From the NCBI GenBank assembly GCA_023441055.1, contig JAEZQY010000018.1, positions 124,001 through 188,000 on the forward strand: a stretch of 64,000 nt of DNA, given 5' to 3'. Positions 54,194-61,821 of this stretch are shown here, piece by piece. Made by a program: the position numbers and the translations under genes. Source of the stretch: Bacillota bacterium (GTDB taxonomy: Bacteria; Bacillota; Bacilli; Paenibacillales; UBA4045). Each line of letters starts with the position of its first letter. Positions within the stretch are counted from its first letter, which is position 1. Below the pieces are notes generated by a model. That model was not told where the DNA came from. It saw only the letters and a program-made list of their open reading frames with translations, and did no database searches.

Positions 54194-55693
54194 TTGCTAG
54201 AGATGAGGAAAATTTCAATAGCCTTCCCTGGTGTGCAGGCGCTGCTTGATGTAGATCTAAGCGTCGCACCCGGACGCGCGCATGCGCTGATCGGCGCTAA
54301 CGGCGCAGGCAAATCCACATTAATGAAGGTGCTGGCCGGCGCGTATGACCACTATACCGGCGACATCCGCATCGCGAATGAGCCGGCGGTGATCCGAACG
54401 ACCAAGGATGCGAAGCAGCTAGGCATTCAGGTCGTCTATCAGGAGGTCGATACGGCGCTGATTCCGAGCCTGACCGTGGGCGAGAATATTATGCTGGAGC
54501 GCCTCGTGCATGAGATGGGCGGCCGCCAGCTCGTGCATTGGAATAAGCTCCATCAGGCTGCGCAGGGCATTATGGAGCGACTTCAGGTTCATATCCCAAC
54601 TCGTAAAATGGTGCATGATCTCTCGCTAGCCGAGAAACAGATGGTGCTCATCGCGCGGGCGGTCTCGATGCAGTGCCGCATCCTCGTGCTGGATGAGCCG
54701 ACAGCGCCGCTCAGCCATCATGAGACGGAGCAGCTGTTCCGGCTTGTCCGTCAGCTGAAGGCTGAAGGCGTCAGTGTGATCTTCATCTCGCATCGTCTGC
54801 CGGAGCTGTACGAGATCTGTGAGGATATTACCATCATGCGCGATGGTCAGGTTGTGCATACGGGCGAGCTCGGCGGGCTGCAGCAGCACGAGGTGATCGA
54901 GCATATGCTGGGGGCTCGGATGGCCTCACAGTTTCCGGCCGTACAGCGCACGATTGGCGAGGTTGTCCTAGAGGCGCGCGATATCCATGACCCTGGCAAG
55001 GTGGAGCATGCCAGCTTGACCATTCGCGAGGGTGAGATCGTCGGCCTCGCGGGGCTCGTGGGCGCGGGCAAGACGGAGCTGTGCCGCGCGCTGTTCGGCG
55101 CATCGCCGTCTGCGACAGGCGAGCTCCTGCTTCGAGGGCAGCGGCTGCGCATCGCCTCACCGCATCAGGCGGTGAAGAGCGGCCTTGCCCTCGTACCGGA
55201 AGAACGACGCCGAGAGGGCGTGTTCGTTGAGGAGACAGTAACCGTGAATTTGACGGCTGCGGTATTGGGGAATTTTGCACGGTGGGGAGCTTGGCTTGGT
55301 CGATCCAGGGAGCGGAAGGCTGCGGATAAGCTCATTCAGGATCTCGGGATTAAGACGCCCAGCGGGCAGGCGCGTGTGCGGAATCTGTCTGGCGGCAATC
55401 AGCAGAAGGTGGCGATCGGCAAGTGGCTGCTGGCGGACGCGGATGTGTATATCTTCGATGAGCCGACCAAGGGCGTCGATGTAGGCGCCAAGCGCGATAT
55501 CTATGAGCTGATTGCAGGTTTGGCGGCGCGCGGCAAGTGCATCCTGTACGCATCTAGCGAGCTGCCGGAGATCATGGGGATCACCGATCGGATGTATGTG
55601 ATGTATGATGGACGGATTCAGCGTGAATTGAGTACAGCGGAGACGAGTGAGGAAGAGATCTTGCTGTATAGCACCGGAGGAGCAGGCCTATGA
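54194..55693 (+). CDS. sugar ABC transporter ATPase with two NBDs (RbsA-like)
   Basis: A tandem-domain ATPase of 499 residues. NBD1 has Walker A GANGAGKST, Walker B LVLDEPTAPL and a variant signature LSLAEKQM. NBD2 has a degenerate Walker A GLVGAGKTEL and signature LSGGNQQKV with Walker B YIFDEPTKGVD. This asymmetry is the standard layout of RbsA/MglA/XylG. TTG 54194 is the start used by the frame; ATG 54203 is an alternative. Its stop overlaps the permease ATG by 4 bp. Confidence 0.9.
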   Translation: MLEMRKISIAFPGVQALLDVDLSVAPGRAHALIGANGAGKSTLMKVLAGAYDHYTGDIRIANEPAVIRTTKDAKQLGIQVVYQEVDTALIPSLTVGENIMLERLVHEMGGRQLVHWNKLHQAAQGIMERLQVHIPTRKMVHDLSLAEKQMVLIARAVSMQCRILVLDEPTAPLSHHETEQLFRLVRQLKAEGVSVIFISHRLPELYEICEDITIMRDGQVVHTGELGGLQQHEVIEHMLGARMASQFPAVQRTIGEVVLEARDIHDPGKVEHASLTIREGEIVGLAGLVGAGKTELCRALFGASPSATGELLLRGQRLRIASPHQAVKSGLALVPEERRREGVFVEETVTVNLTAAVLGNFARWGAWLGRSRERKAADKLIQDLGIKTPSGQARVRNLSGGNQQKVAIGKWLLADADVYIFDEPTKGVDVGAKRDIYELIAGLAARGKCILYASSELPEIMGITDRMYVMYDGRIQRELSTAETSEEEILLYSTGGAGL

Positions 55694-56664
55694 GCATGAC
55701 GAAGAGCAATCAACTATTCGTAATTCTATATAAGTACGGGACGCTGATCACGATCGGGCTGTTGATCATCCTGTTCGGGACGGTGACGGATAACTTCCTG
55801 ACGAAGGACAACCTGATCCACATCCTGCGTTCCATCTCCATTGTGACGATCATCGCGATTGGACTTACCGTGTCGCTGTCCGTCGGCGGGTTCGACTTGT
55901 CTGTGGGCTCGACGGCCTCGCTCGCGAATGCGCTGGTCATCTCCATGTTCGTCTGGCATGGTCATAATGTCGGGATCAGTCTGGCGATTACGCTGGCCTT
56001 CTGCGTGGTCGTGGGGCTCATTAATGCGTTCCTCGTCATACGCTTCAAGATTCAGGATATGCTGATGACGCTGGCTACGATGTTTATTTTCCAGGGGGCT
56101 GCATTAACCTACACCAGAGGGGCGACCGTCTCGCAAAATATGATTCTGCCTAGCGGCGATTTCGCTACGGGTACAATTCCGGCCCTGTTCAAGAAGCTGG
56201 GCCAAGCCCCGTGGATCATCATCATCATGCTCATCGCGGTGCTGCTCGTCCATCTCTTCTTGAACCATACGAAGCATGGCCGCTATATGTATATGATCGG
56301 CGGCAATCCAGAGGCGGCCAAGCTGTCCGGGATCGCGGTAAGCCGATATCGATTGACCGCATATCTGATCTCCGCCGTATTCGCCGGCATCGGCGGGATT
56401 GTGTTAGGCGCTCGTGTCATGAATGCGGAGGTCAATTCGGGCGGGTCCTACTTGATGGATGCAGTCGCGGCAGCCTTCATCGGGTATTCTGTACTTGGCG
56501 CGGGCAAGCCGAATGCAATCGGTACGTTCGCGGGCGCTGTGCTGATCGGACTGCTGTCGAATGGTCTGGTTATGCTGTCCGTGCCGTATTATGCGATGGA
56601 TATCGTGAAGGGCTCCGTGCTGGCGCTGGCGCTCGCGATTACGTATTATAAGCGAAATCACTAG
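55690..56664 (+). CDS. sugar ABC transporter permease (RbsC-like)
   Basis: A membrane protein of 324 residues with about nine helices. Typical segments: GGFDLSVGSTASLANA, GRYMYMIGGNPEAAKLSGI and GAGKPNAIGTFAGAVLIGLL, all of the RbsC/branched-sugar permease family. It completes a CUT2 importer with the lipoprotein and double ATPase upstream. The ATGA overlap with the ATPase indicates translational coupling. Confidence 0.9.
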   Translation: MSMTKSNQLFVILYKYGTLITIGLLIILFGTVTDNFLTKDNLIHILRSISIVTIIAIGLTVSLSVGGFDLSVGSTASLANALVISMFVWHGHNVGISLAITLAFCVVVGLINAFLVIRFKIQDMLMTLATMFIFQGAALTYTRGATVSQNMILPSGDFATGTIPALFKKLGQAPWIIIIMLIAVLLVHLFLNHTKHGRYMYMIGGNPEAAKLSGIAVSRYRLTAYLISAVFAGIGGIVLGARVMNAEVNSGGSYLMDAVAAAFIGYSVLGAGKPNAIGTFAGAVLIGLLSNGLVMLSVPYYAMDIVKGSVLALALAITYYKRNH

Positions 56665-56754
56665 AGTGGCGGGTCGCGGTTAGTAATTCTAATCGACAGC
56701 AACTGACATTAATATGATAGAATAATGGGAGATTAAGAGAGTAGGTGATCAGCC

Positions 56755-57411
56755 TTGAAGCCGATCAGGCACTTATCTTGGTACTCCCTTTTGTTCGTTG
56801 TGGTGCTATTCCCCGTGTATGAGGCTGAAGCCGGTCTATGGGATAGAATCAAGGATATCTATACGGCTCCTGAGAAGGTCGAGGAGCTGAAGGACATATA
56901 TACAGATTCGATGCGACAGCTGGAGGTGCAGCGCCAGCAGCTGGAGGGTCAGCTCGTTGAACAGCGGCAGGCGCTGCAGAGCGAGCTGGAGGCGCAGCGT
57001 GAGCAACTGGAAGCCTCGCAAGAGCGGGCCGAAGAGCTGCTCAGCCGACAGGAGGAGCTGCAGCGGCTCAATGAGAGCTATATGCAGGAGAATGAGCTGT
57101 ATAAGCAAGAGAGTGAGCTCTATCGGCAGGAGAGCGAGCTGTACCGCCAGCAGAGCGAGGCGCTGGCTGCGCAGAATGCGGAGCTTCTGCAGCGGATGGA
57201 GCAGATTGAAGCCGATCGCAGGCAATGGCTGCGCACGCTGGCGCTGACCGTCGGCGGGCTCATTGCGCTCTTCCTGGCGTATGCGGCATCCATTCGCGTC
57301 TGGCGGTATCTGGTCTGGCGGCGGCAGGGGCGGCCTGAGCATGGTCAAGCGGCGGAGCCCGGCCAGCTCGTGGTGGAGCATCGAATCGATGAGGAGCGGG
57401 GCAGCTCATGA
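56755..57411 (+). CDS. membrane coiled-coil protein
   Basis: A 218-residue protein with an N-terminal signal anchor or signal peptide (WYSLLFVVVLFPVYEAEA), a long Gln/Glu-rich coiled coil (residues ~45-150) and a C-terminal helix (LALTVGGLIALFLAYAAS) with a cytosolic tail. Within the coil a 7-residue unit repeats (LYKQESE, LYRQESE, LYRQQSE). Function unknown. TTG start after GTAGGTGAT. It overlaps the AIM24 gene by 4 bp, so the pair probably acts together at the membrane. Confidence 0.72.
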   Translation: MKPIRHLSWYSLLFVVVLFPVYEAEAGLWDRIKDIYTAPEKVEELKDIYTDSMRQLEVQRQQLEGQLVEQRQALQSELEAQREQLEASQERAEELLSRQEELQRLNESYMQENELYKQESELYRQESELYRQQSEALAAQNAELLQRMEQIEADRRQWLRTLALTVGGLIALFLAYAASIRVWRYLVWRRQGRPEHGQAAEPGQLVVEHRIDEERGSS

Positions 57412-58097
57412 AGATAACGGCGCCTGAGCTAATTGGACATGCGCGCATCACGCTGGAGGACAAGGATACACTCCATGTCCTTCATTCGCGATCAATCATC
57501 GCCTATCAGGGCGACCCGCGCGGTCGAGAGGACCGCTTCATGGATTTCGGCGGGATGTACCGCAAGAAGAAGTGGGTGCGCTCCAAGCTGCAGGGACCAT
57601 CGGAATTCCTGCTCGGCCTGCCTGCCGGCTTCTCCCTGCTCACCATCGATGTGCCGGCGGAGAGCAATCTGCTGTTCGACTTCCGCCATGTCGCCTTCTT
57701 CTCAGACGGGATGACCTATAAGAGCAAGATCCTGAAGCTTCAGACGGCCTGGATCACGCGAGAGCTGGTGCGGATGAAATTCAGCGGCCCCGGTCAGCTA
57801 GGGATAATCACCGTTGGTGACATTACCTCGATGCAGCTCGACCCGGATCGACCCTTATATGTGGATAAGAGCGCGCTCGTGGCCTATCCGGAGGATGCGC
57901 AGATTGAGCTGTCAGTGTACGGGAATCAGCTGGCCAGCCAGAGCATGAATGTGCAGTGGGAATTGCGCGGACACGGACCCGTGCTGATCCAGACCGGATC
58001 GCGGGATATCCAGCTGCAGGATAAGCTGACCGGCGACGGCTGGTTCAAGCGTCTCCTGCGCGAGGTGCTACCGTTCGGGAGTGTGTATATAAAGTAG
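57408..58097 (+). CDS. AIM24-family protein
   Basis: A 229-residue protein whose second half carries the AIM24 beta-sandwich pattern (FDFRHVAFFSDGMTYKS, FSGPGQLGIITVGDIT, LYVDKSALVAYPEDAQI, GHGPVLIQTGSRDIQL). AIM24 proteins occur in bacteria and mitochondria with no clear biochemical role. The ATGA overlap with the membrane coiled-coil gene suggests a complex. A hairpin follows. Confidence 0.78.
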   Translation: MKITAPELIGHARITLEDKDTLHVLHSRSIIAYQGDPRGREDRFMDFGGMYRKKKWVRSKLQGPSEFLLGLPAGFSLLTIDVPAESNLLFDFRHVAFFSDGMTYKSKILKLQTAWITRELVRMKFSGPGQLGIITVGDITSMQLDPDRPLYVDKSALVAYPEDAQIELSVYGNQLASQSMNVQWELRGHGPVLIQTGSRDIQLQDKLTGDGWFKRLLREVLPFGSVYIK

Positions 58098-58115
58098 AGT
58101 GTGGCGTGTGATTTT

Positions 58116-58164
58116 CAGGTGCGAAGGTGAAGCTAACATGAAATTCCTGGAATCTTCGCACCTG
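58116..58164 (+). terminator. hairpin after the AIM24 gene
   Basis: CAGGTGCGAAG (58116-58126) pairs perfectly with CTTCGCACCTG (58154-58164) around a 27-base loop. No T-run, so it is a candidate terminator or boundary only. DNA from here on becomes clearly AT-rich. Confidence 0.4.
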
Positions 58165-58286
58165 TAGAATGGAAAAAAAGTACATTAACTCTGATTGGCC
58201 AGTTGTAATATGTTAGATTAAGAGTGAAATTGCGATATTCGACAGTTTTCTACGTCACTTTAGTGTTGAAGATTTAGGAAATCGCT

Positions 58287-58318
58287 GTTGCATCCCTCGC
58301 GGATGCGTGGAATGAGCA
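58287..58318 (+). repeat. degenerate solitary type I-C-like CRISPR repeat
   Basis: Matches the 32-base repeat at 61642 at 26 of 32 positions, with the GCATCC...GGATGC stem conserved (GTTGCATCCCTCGCGGATGC) and the 3' GTGGATTGAAAT end changed to GTGGAATGAGCA. No second copy is next to it. The rest of 58098-58426 holds no gene. Confidence 0.55.
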
Positions 58319-58426
58319 TGTGGACTGAAAACCAATGCATCCGCCCTTACGAGATTATTATCTACCATTACCTACAATTTTTTCAAGCATTTACTGAGGT
58401 TATACAGTATAATGAAAGGAGGGATT

Positions 58427-58633
58427 ATGATTAAAAATGAGGTAGCTGTAATGACTGATAACCGTAGTGATTCAGAGATTGAGAAGGCTTTTAGGTATGC
58501 GGAGGCAAGCCTCAATGTAGAAGGTATGTATACTACCGATGAGGAAAAGGCATTAATTAAGCAAAGTCTTCGCGGTGATATTTCTAAGGAAGAGTTTATT
58601 AAGCGAGCAGTGGAGATAGCGCGTAATGGATAG
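58427..58633 (+). CDS. VbhA-type antitoxin (Fic inhibitor), copy 1
   Basis: A 68-residue protein. The class I Fic-inhibitory motif (S/T)xxxE(G/N) appears as SLNVEG inside RYAEASLNVEGM, and the helix bundle (TTDEEKALIKQSLRGDISKEEF) fits the VbhA antitoxin family. In such pairs the antitoxin blocks the ATP site of the Fic enzyme. ATG 58427 follows AAGGAGGG; a TATAAT box at 58408-58413 is close upstream. Its stop overlaps the start of a truncated fic by 8 bp. It seems intact although its toxin is broken. Confidence 0.82.
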   Translation: MIKNEVAVMTDNRSDSEIEKAFRYAEASLNVEGMYTTDEEKALIKQSLRGDISKEEFIKRAVEIARNG

Positions 58634-58817
58634 GGAGTCCAAGTACGTGTATCCAGAAACCGATGTGCTGATCAATAGGCTAGGGATCCAGGATGCAGGG
58701 GAATTAGAGCGTGCTGAGCGGATCATTTCAACTAGACAGCTGGCTTACTTGAAATTAAGTCCAAAGACTCATTTTATCTCTATGATACGACTGAGGGTCT
58801 ACAGCTTTTTTATGTGA
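58626..58817 (+). pseudogene. truncated fic toxin, copy 1
   Basis: Only the first ~45 residues look like a class I Fic protein (SKYVYPETDVLINRLGIQ, ELERAERIISTRQLAYL). The rest of the frame is out-of-family and stops at 63 residues. The HPFxxGNGR active site is missing. After about 58735 the downstream open frame (below) is a different protein, so a deletion or rearrangement replaced the toxin's catalytic part. Start overlaps the antitoxin stop. Confidence 0.8.
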
Positions 58818-59140
58818 AGAAGGAAAATGATCGGACAATTGTGCGAGATGATGAACGAATGGAACAATTCTATGCCAAGTATAATGAACGTCAGCCGGTT
58901 GAGATGGCGCGCGAAGTTCTCACGCTCTCTGATGTGATCAAGGAACATACTCGGTACGTTCCTAACAAATTAATGAACGACCATTTAAATATGGATATTG
59001 GTTGGTATAAGATTACTAATAAAGACGCGCAGATTAAGGAAGAGATCTTGGAGTATAAGCTACAAGGGGACAATATGATTAATCAATTTAGTCTTAAGCA
59101 TGTACCGTCTATGAGTAAAGCAGAGAGAGAGATGTATTGA
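58814..59140 (+). pseudogene. 3' remnant of an unrecognised gene joined to fic
   Basis: The frame is open from 58736 (EIKSKDSFYLYDTTEGLQL) but has its first start codon, GTG, at 58814 without a ribosome binding site. The 108-residue product (DERMEQFYAKYNERQPVEMA, DNMINQFSLKHVPSM) is not Fic-like and I do not recognise it. It looks like the C-terminal part of a larger protein that was fused to the broken fic by deletion. Confidence 0.5.
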
Positions 59141-59244
59141 TTCTAATCAAACTAAATGATTTCAACACACTGCGCAATCTTCAATCCTCCATTGATAAAG
59201 AATATGGGCGAGAGAAGGGACTGGAAGTGGATTTATCACGCTAG
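59137..59244 (+). CDS. short ORF, 35 residues
   Basis: TTG start overlapping the previous stop (TTGA), giving MILIKLNDFNTLRNLQSSID... and ending at a TAG in VDLSR. Beyond that TAG the frame continues open for 18 more codons to 59301. It may be a remnant interrupted by a stop, or chance. Its 3' end forms the left edge of the duplicated module. Confidence 0.3.
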   Translation: MILIKLNDFNTLRNLQSSIDKEYGREKGLEVDLSR

Positions 59245-59301
59245 TACAAGGTGAAGCATGTGAAGTTAGATTTTATGATTGTGTACAATGGAGATGATTA
59301 A

Positions 59302-59439
59302 ATGAATATGGATGAGATGATGGAGTATGTAGAAGAGAACAAGGAAAGATATTATAAGGAGTTGCTAGAGAAGGAAGAGAGGGAATTAAAAGAGGCGCTG
59401 AAACGCATGAAAGAAGAAGAGAAAAAAACCGAGGAATAG
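59302..59439 (+). CDS. tiny charged-helix protein, copy 1 (45 residues)
   Basis: ATG 59302 has GGAG nine bases upstream. The product starts MNMDEMMEYVEENKERYY and is almost all Glu, Lys and Arg with a likely single amphipathic helix. Its paralogue lies 348 bp downstream with conserved core ENKERYYKELLEKEE. Conservation of the core and ribosome binding site in both copies suggests a real gene. Function unknown. Confidence 0.5.
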   Translation: MNMDEMMEYVEENKERYYKELLEKEERELKEALKRMKEEEKKTEE

Positions 59440-59649
59440 TTTATATGCTCGATTCGGTTATGAGTTAATAGCGTCTTGGCGGCTTAACATCTGCAGCAAC
59501 TAAAGAGAGGCCATCTATCGGGTGGTGCCCTTCGCGTTGCTATGCGGATAACAGAAATGATCTTTCTAAAAGTGGATTTATCACGCTAGTAGTACAAGGT
59601 AAAACGTGTGTAGTTAGATGTTATGATAATGCACAGAGGAGATGATAAA

Positions 59650-59793
59650 ATGAAAATGGATAGGCTGATGAAGAATTTCGAAGAGAACAAGGAAAGATAT
59701 TATAAGGAGTTGCTAGAGAAGGAAGAGAAGGACTTGCAAGAGGCGCTGAAACGAAAAAAAGAAGAAGAGGAAGAGGACAAAACCGAGGAATAG
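59650..59793 (+). CDS. tiny charged-helix protein, copy 2 (47 residues)
   Basis: Paralogue of the 59302 ORF: starts MKMDRLMKNFEENKERYY and ends KEEEEEDKTEE. GAGGAG lies eight bases before the ATG. The C-terminal part has gained a few acidic codons relative to copy 1, the frame being kept. Function unknown; it lies between the two antitoxin-fic modules. Confidence 0.5.
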   Translation: MKMDRLMKNFEENKERYYKELLEKEEKDLQEALKRKKEEEEEDKTEE

Positions 59794-59889
59794 TTGGTAT
59801 ACTCGTTTATGAGTTAAAAACGTCTCGGCGGCTTAACATCTGCTGCGTGCTAAAGAGAGGGCATCCTATCGGATGGTTATTTGCGTTGT

Positions 59890-60222
59890 GCGACGACTAG
59901 ATATGTAGGTCCCGCGCGGAGACGACTTGTAGGTTTTGATTAGCTATCGCTCTATTGCTATGAATTTAATCGTTTATATGAGTCTCCGCTAACATCCGCT
60001 TAAAATCGTCTCTAATGCCGCGCTACCTTCTTCTGAGAACTGCATAGCAAGTAATTGGATATTTAAAAGTAAGTATGAATAAGTGCTGAGACACATAAAT
60101 GGAACTAACATTACAAAATTCAGGAGCTTATTCTCCTGGGTTCTCTGCGTTTGATTAACCCATATTATCACCCTTTTCATTTGAAATTACGGTATAATGT
60201 GGATAAGGAAGAGAGGGATATT
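59890..60222. other. AT-rich gap with no clear gene
   Basis: No supported gene. A 63-codon minus-strand frame (60180-59989) has no ribosome binding site. A TATAAT box at 60193-60198 is likely the -10 of the second antitoxin gene, although the -35 is poor. A small palindrome AGGAG-cttattct-CTCCT lies near 60122. Confidence 0.4.
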
Positions 60223-60390
60223 ATGGACAAATATGAAGAGAGCTTGGATCGGGCAGAGGCGAGCTTGAAAATCGAAGGGGGGTCTTTATCCTCTGAGGAT
60301 CGTAAATTGATTTTGCAAAAAGCACGTGGAGAGATCACGCACGAACAGTTTCTAGAGCGTGCTAAGGAATTGGCTACCTCTAAGAAATAG
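60223..60390 (+). CDS. VbhA-type antitoxin, copy 2
   Basis: A 55-residue antitoxin whose motif SLKIEG is inside RAEASLKIEGGSL, followed by the family helices (SEDRKLILQKARGEITHEQF). It is clearly a paralogue of the 58427 gene but diverged (about half the residues shared). GAGAGGGA precedes the ATG. The frame also runs upstream to 60151, but that part crosses the -10 box. The neighbouring fic is frameshifted. Confidence 0.82.
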   Translation: MDKYEESLDRAEASLKIEGGSLSSEDRKLILQKARGEITHEQFLERAKELATSKK

Positions 60391-60406
60391 TTTCGGGAAT
60401 GTGAGT

Positions 60407-61061
60407 ATGGGGGAGCAACAAAGCAAATACTGCTATCCGCTATCCAGGTACAGATGTTCTTATTAATCAGGCGGGTATCAGAGTGCAATCAGAATTACCC
60501 CTTTATGAGGAGATTGTAACTACTGAGAGACTTAGGGTTCTACAAGTGAATCCAATAATGGGTAGCTTTGATTTGGCTCACATGCAACGCATACATACTT
60601 ATTTATTTCAAGATGTTTACCCGTTTGCTGGCCAGATTCGGACTGAAAATATAGCAAAGGATTCTCTCTTGTTTGCAGATTCACGGTTTATAACACCAGA
60701 TGGTGAACGACTCGCGAAAGAACTACGCAGCAATGATTATCTACGAAGCACCTCTTTAGATCAATTTGGAACAAAAGACGCTGATCTTATGGCCGACAGG
60801 AACGTATTGCATCCATTCCAAGAGGGAAATGGAAGGACGACTAGAGAGTTCATTCGGTCACTGGCCAAGGAAGCTGGTTTTGATTTGGATTGGCGAAGAG
60901 TTGTCCCAGAACGTGTTTTTGAAGCAAGCGTTAAATCTAAAAATGATCCAAGAGAATTAGCTGTGGTCATAAAAGAATGTACTCCTCCAGCCCGCGGGAG
61001 AGAACGAACAATGGATGCTCCGGATAAATCGAGAGTAGTGGATAAGGGATACGAGAGATAA
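60407..61061 (+). pseudogene. fic toxin, copy 2, frameshifted by a 7-bp duplication
   Basis: A class I Fic protein with an intact core: the active loop HPFQEGNGRTTREF, flap PFAGQIRTENI and trailing helices (residues 1-192 of the frame from GTG 60483). The N-terminus starts at ATG 60407 (MGEQQSKYCYP) in another frame. GCTATCC occurs twice in a row at 60432-60445; removing one copy joins the halves to read KYCYPGTDVLINQAGI, which matches the start of fic copy 1 (KYVYPETDVLINRLGI). So the toxin is broken near codon 10, unless a secondary start at 60483 makes a shortened enzyme. Confidence 0.85.
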
Positions 61062-61074
61062 AGATACTTAATAA

Positions 61075-61120
61075 TATAAAGGCGCTCATCCATATTACAG
61101 GATAGCGCCTTTATACTTTT
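61075..61120. terminator. bidirectional terminator after fic copy 2
   Basis: TATAAAGGCGCT (61075-61086) pairs perfectly with AGCGCCTTTATA (61104-61115) and is followed by CTTTT. The loop is 17 bases. It starts 14 bp after the fic stop and also ends the minus-strand remnant. Confidence 0.8.
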
Positions 61121-61372
61121 ACAAACAGGTTGTCGTAGGAGTTTTCATTTAATACTTTTCCAACATACTCATTTTTCTGAGGGTCTTGTGGTCGATTATT
61201 CAATTCACTTCTACGCACTAAGCTGATGAGGAACTTACTCATTTCGGTGAAAGTTAAAGTGGGTTTGCCATCAGAAAGTAGATGGAATACAGCATTTGTT
61301 TTGCATCTGGATCATGCTGAGCTGTGGAGACAAATTCATCAAAATAAGTACGATTAGTCAAAGTGAAAAAAC
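61111..61372 (-). pseudogene. frameshifted remnant on the minus strand
   Basis: Two minus-strand frames read as parts of one protein: FDEFVSTAQHDPDAKQML (ending at a stop near 61254) and then LSDGKPTLTFTEMSKFLISL ... NEYVGKVLNENSYDNLFVKV (stop at 61111). They join near 61260 with a frame change, which suggests a decayed gene. I do not recognise the family. The segment has no start codon with a ribosome binding site. Confidence 0.4.
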
Positions 61373-61641
61373 GAATGAATTACGCATGCGTTCGTTACGT
61401 GTGCTTTTCTATAACATTCCTGCAACGATTGAGATTCGTGCCCGAGATACTTTACCCAAAGGTCTGCTGCTTGTTGAAATTCGTTTATTTGAAATTACCA
61501 CCTTATGCATAAGAGTCTAATACTACTGTATCCATATTGGAATAAAAGAAACCATTATCTATTGCTGCGGTATTGCGACTAGAATGGCAAGGGTGGCACG
61601 AAAAGTGACGGACAAACTTGTTCTGAAGCTATCTGCGCTTG

Positions 61642-61728
61642 GTCGCATCCCCCGCGGATGCGTGGATTGAAATTCGCTCTAGTTGTGCTTTTGTCTTGGT
61701 CAATGAGAGTCGCATCCCCCGCGGATGC
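61642..61728 (+). CRISPR. minimal type I-C-like CRISPR: repeat, one spacer, degenerate repeat
   Basis: A 32-base repeat (61642-61673) begins GTCGCATCCCCCGCGGATGC and ends GTGGATTGAAAT, the type I-C pattern with a GCATCC/GGATGC stem. A 35-base spacer (61674-61708) follows. The second repeat (61709) is identical for 20 bases and then diverges, as last repeats often do. No cas genes are in the window. So the array seems to be an orphan remnant, with a third copy at 58287. Confidence 0.8.
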
Positions 61729-61821
61729 TCAGACAGAAGATCACAATAAGCCCACCCTGCAACCTCTACACCCTATAGATCGTTTAAGATTACAACAGAC
61801 GTTGCAGATAGGGGGATATAG

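Larger units (their letters stand above)
59227..59889 (+). repeat. tandem duplication of a ~315-bp module
   Basis: Copy 1 (59227 to about 59541) and copy 2 (59572 to about 59889) share most bases: the opening GTGGATTTATCACGCTAG, a small ORF, the motif CGGCTTAACATCTGC, and a closing hairpin CCATC-tatc-GGGTGG / CATCC-tatc-GGATG. The start-to-start distance is 345 bp. Point changes and small indels show that the duplication is old. Confidence 0.8.

Noticed and set aside
59989..60180. 63-codon minus-strand ORF with a hydrophobic middle
   Set aside because: No ribosome binding site, no recognisable family, and it starts inside the promoter of the second antitoxin gene. A decayed gene cannot be excluded.
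61296..61520. 74-codon plus-strand ORF
   Set aside because: It lies opposite a better-looking minus-strand remnant and has no ribosome binding site.
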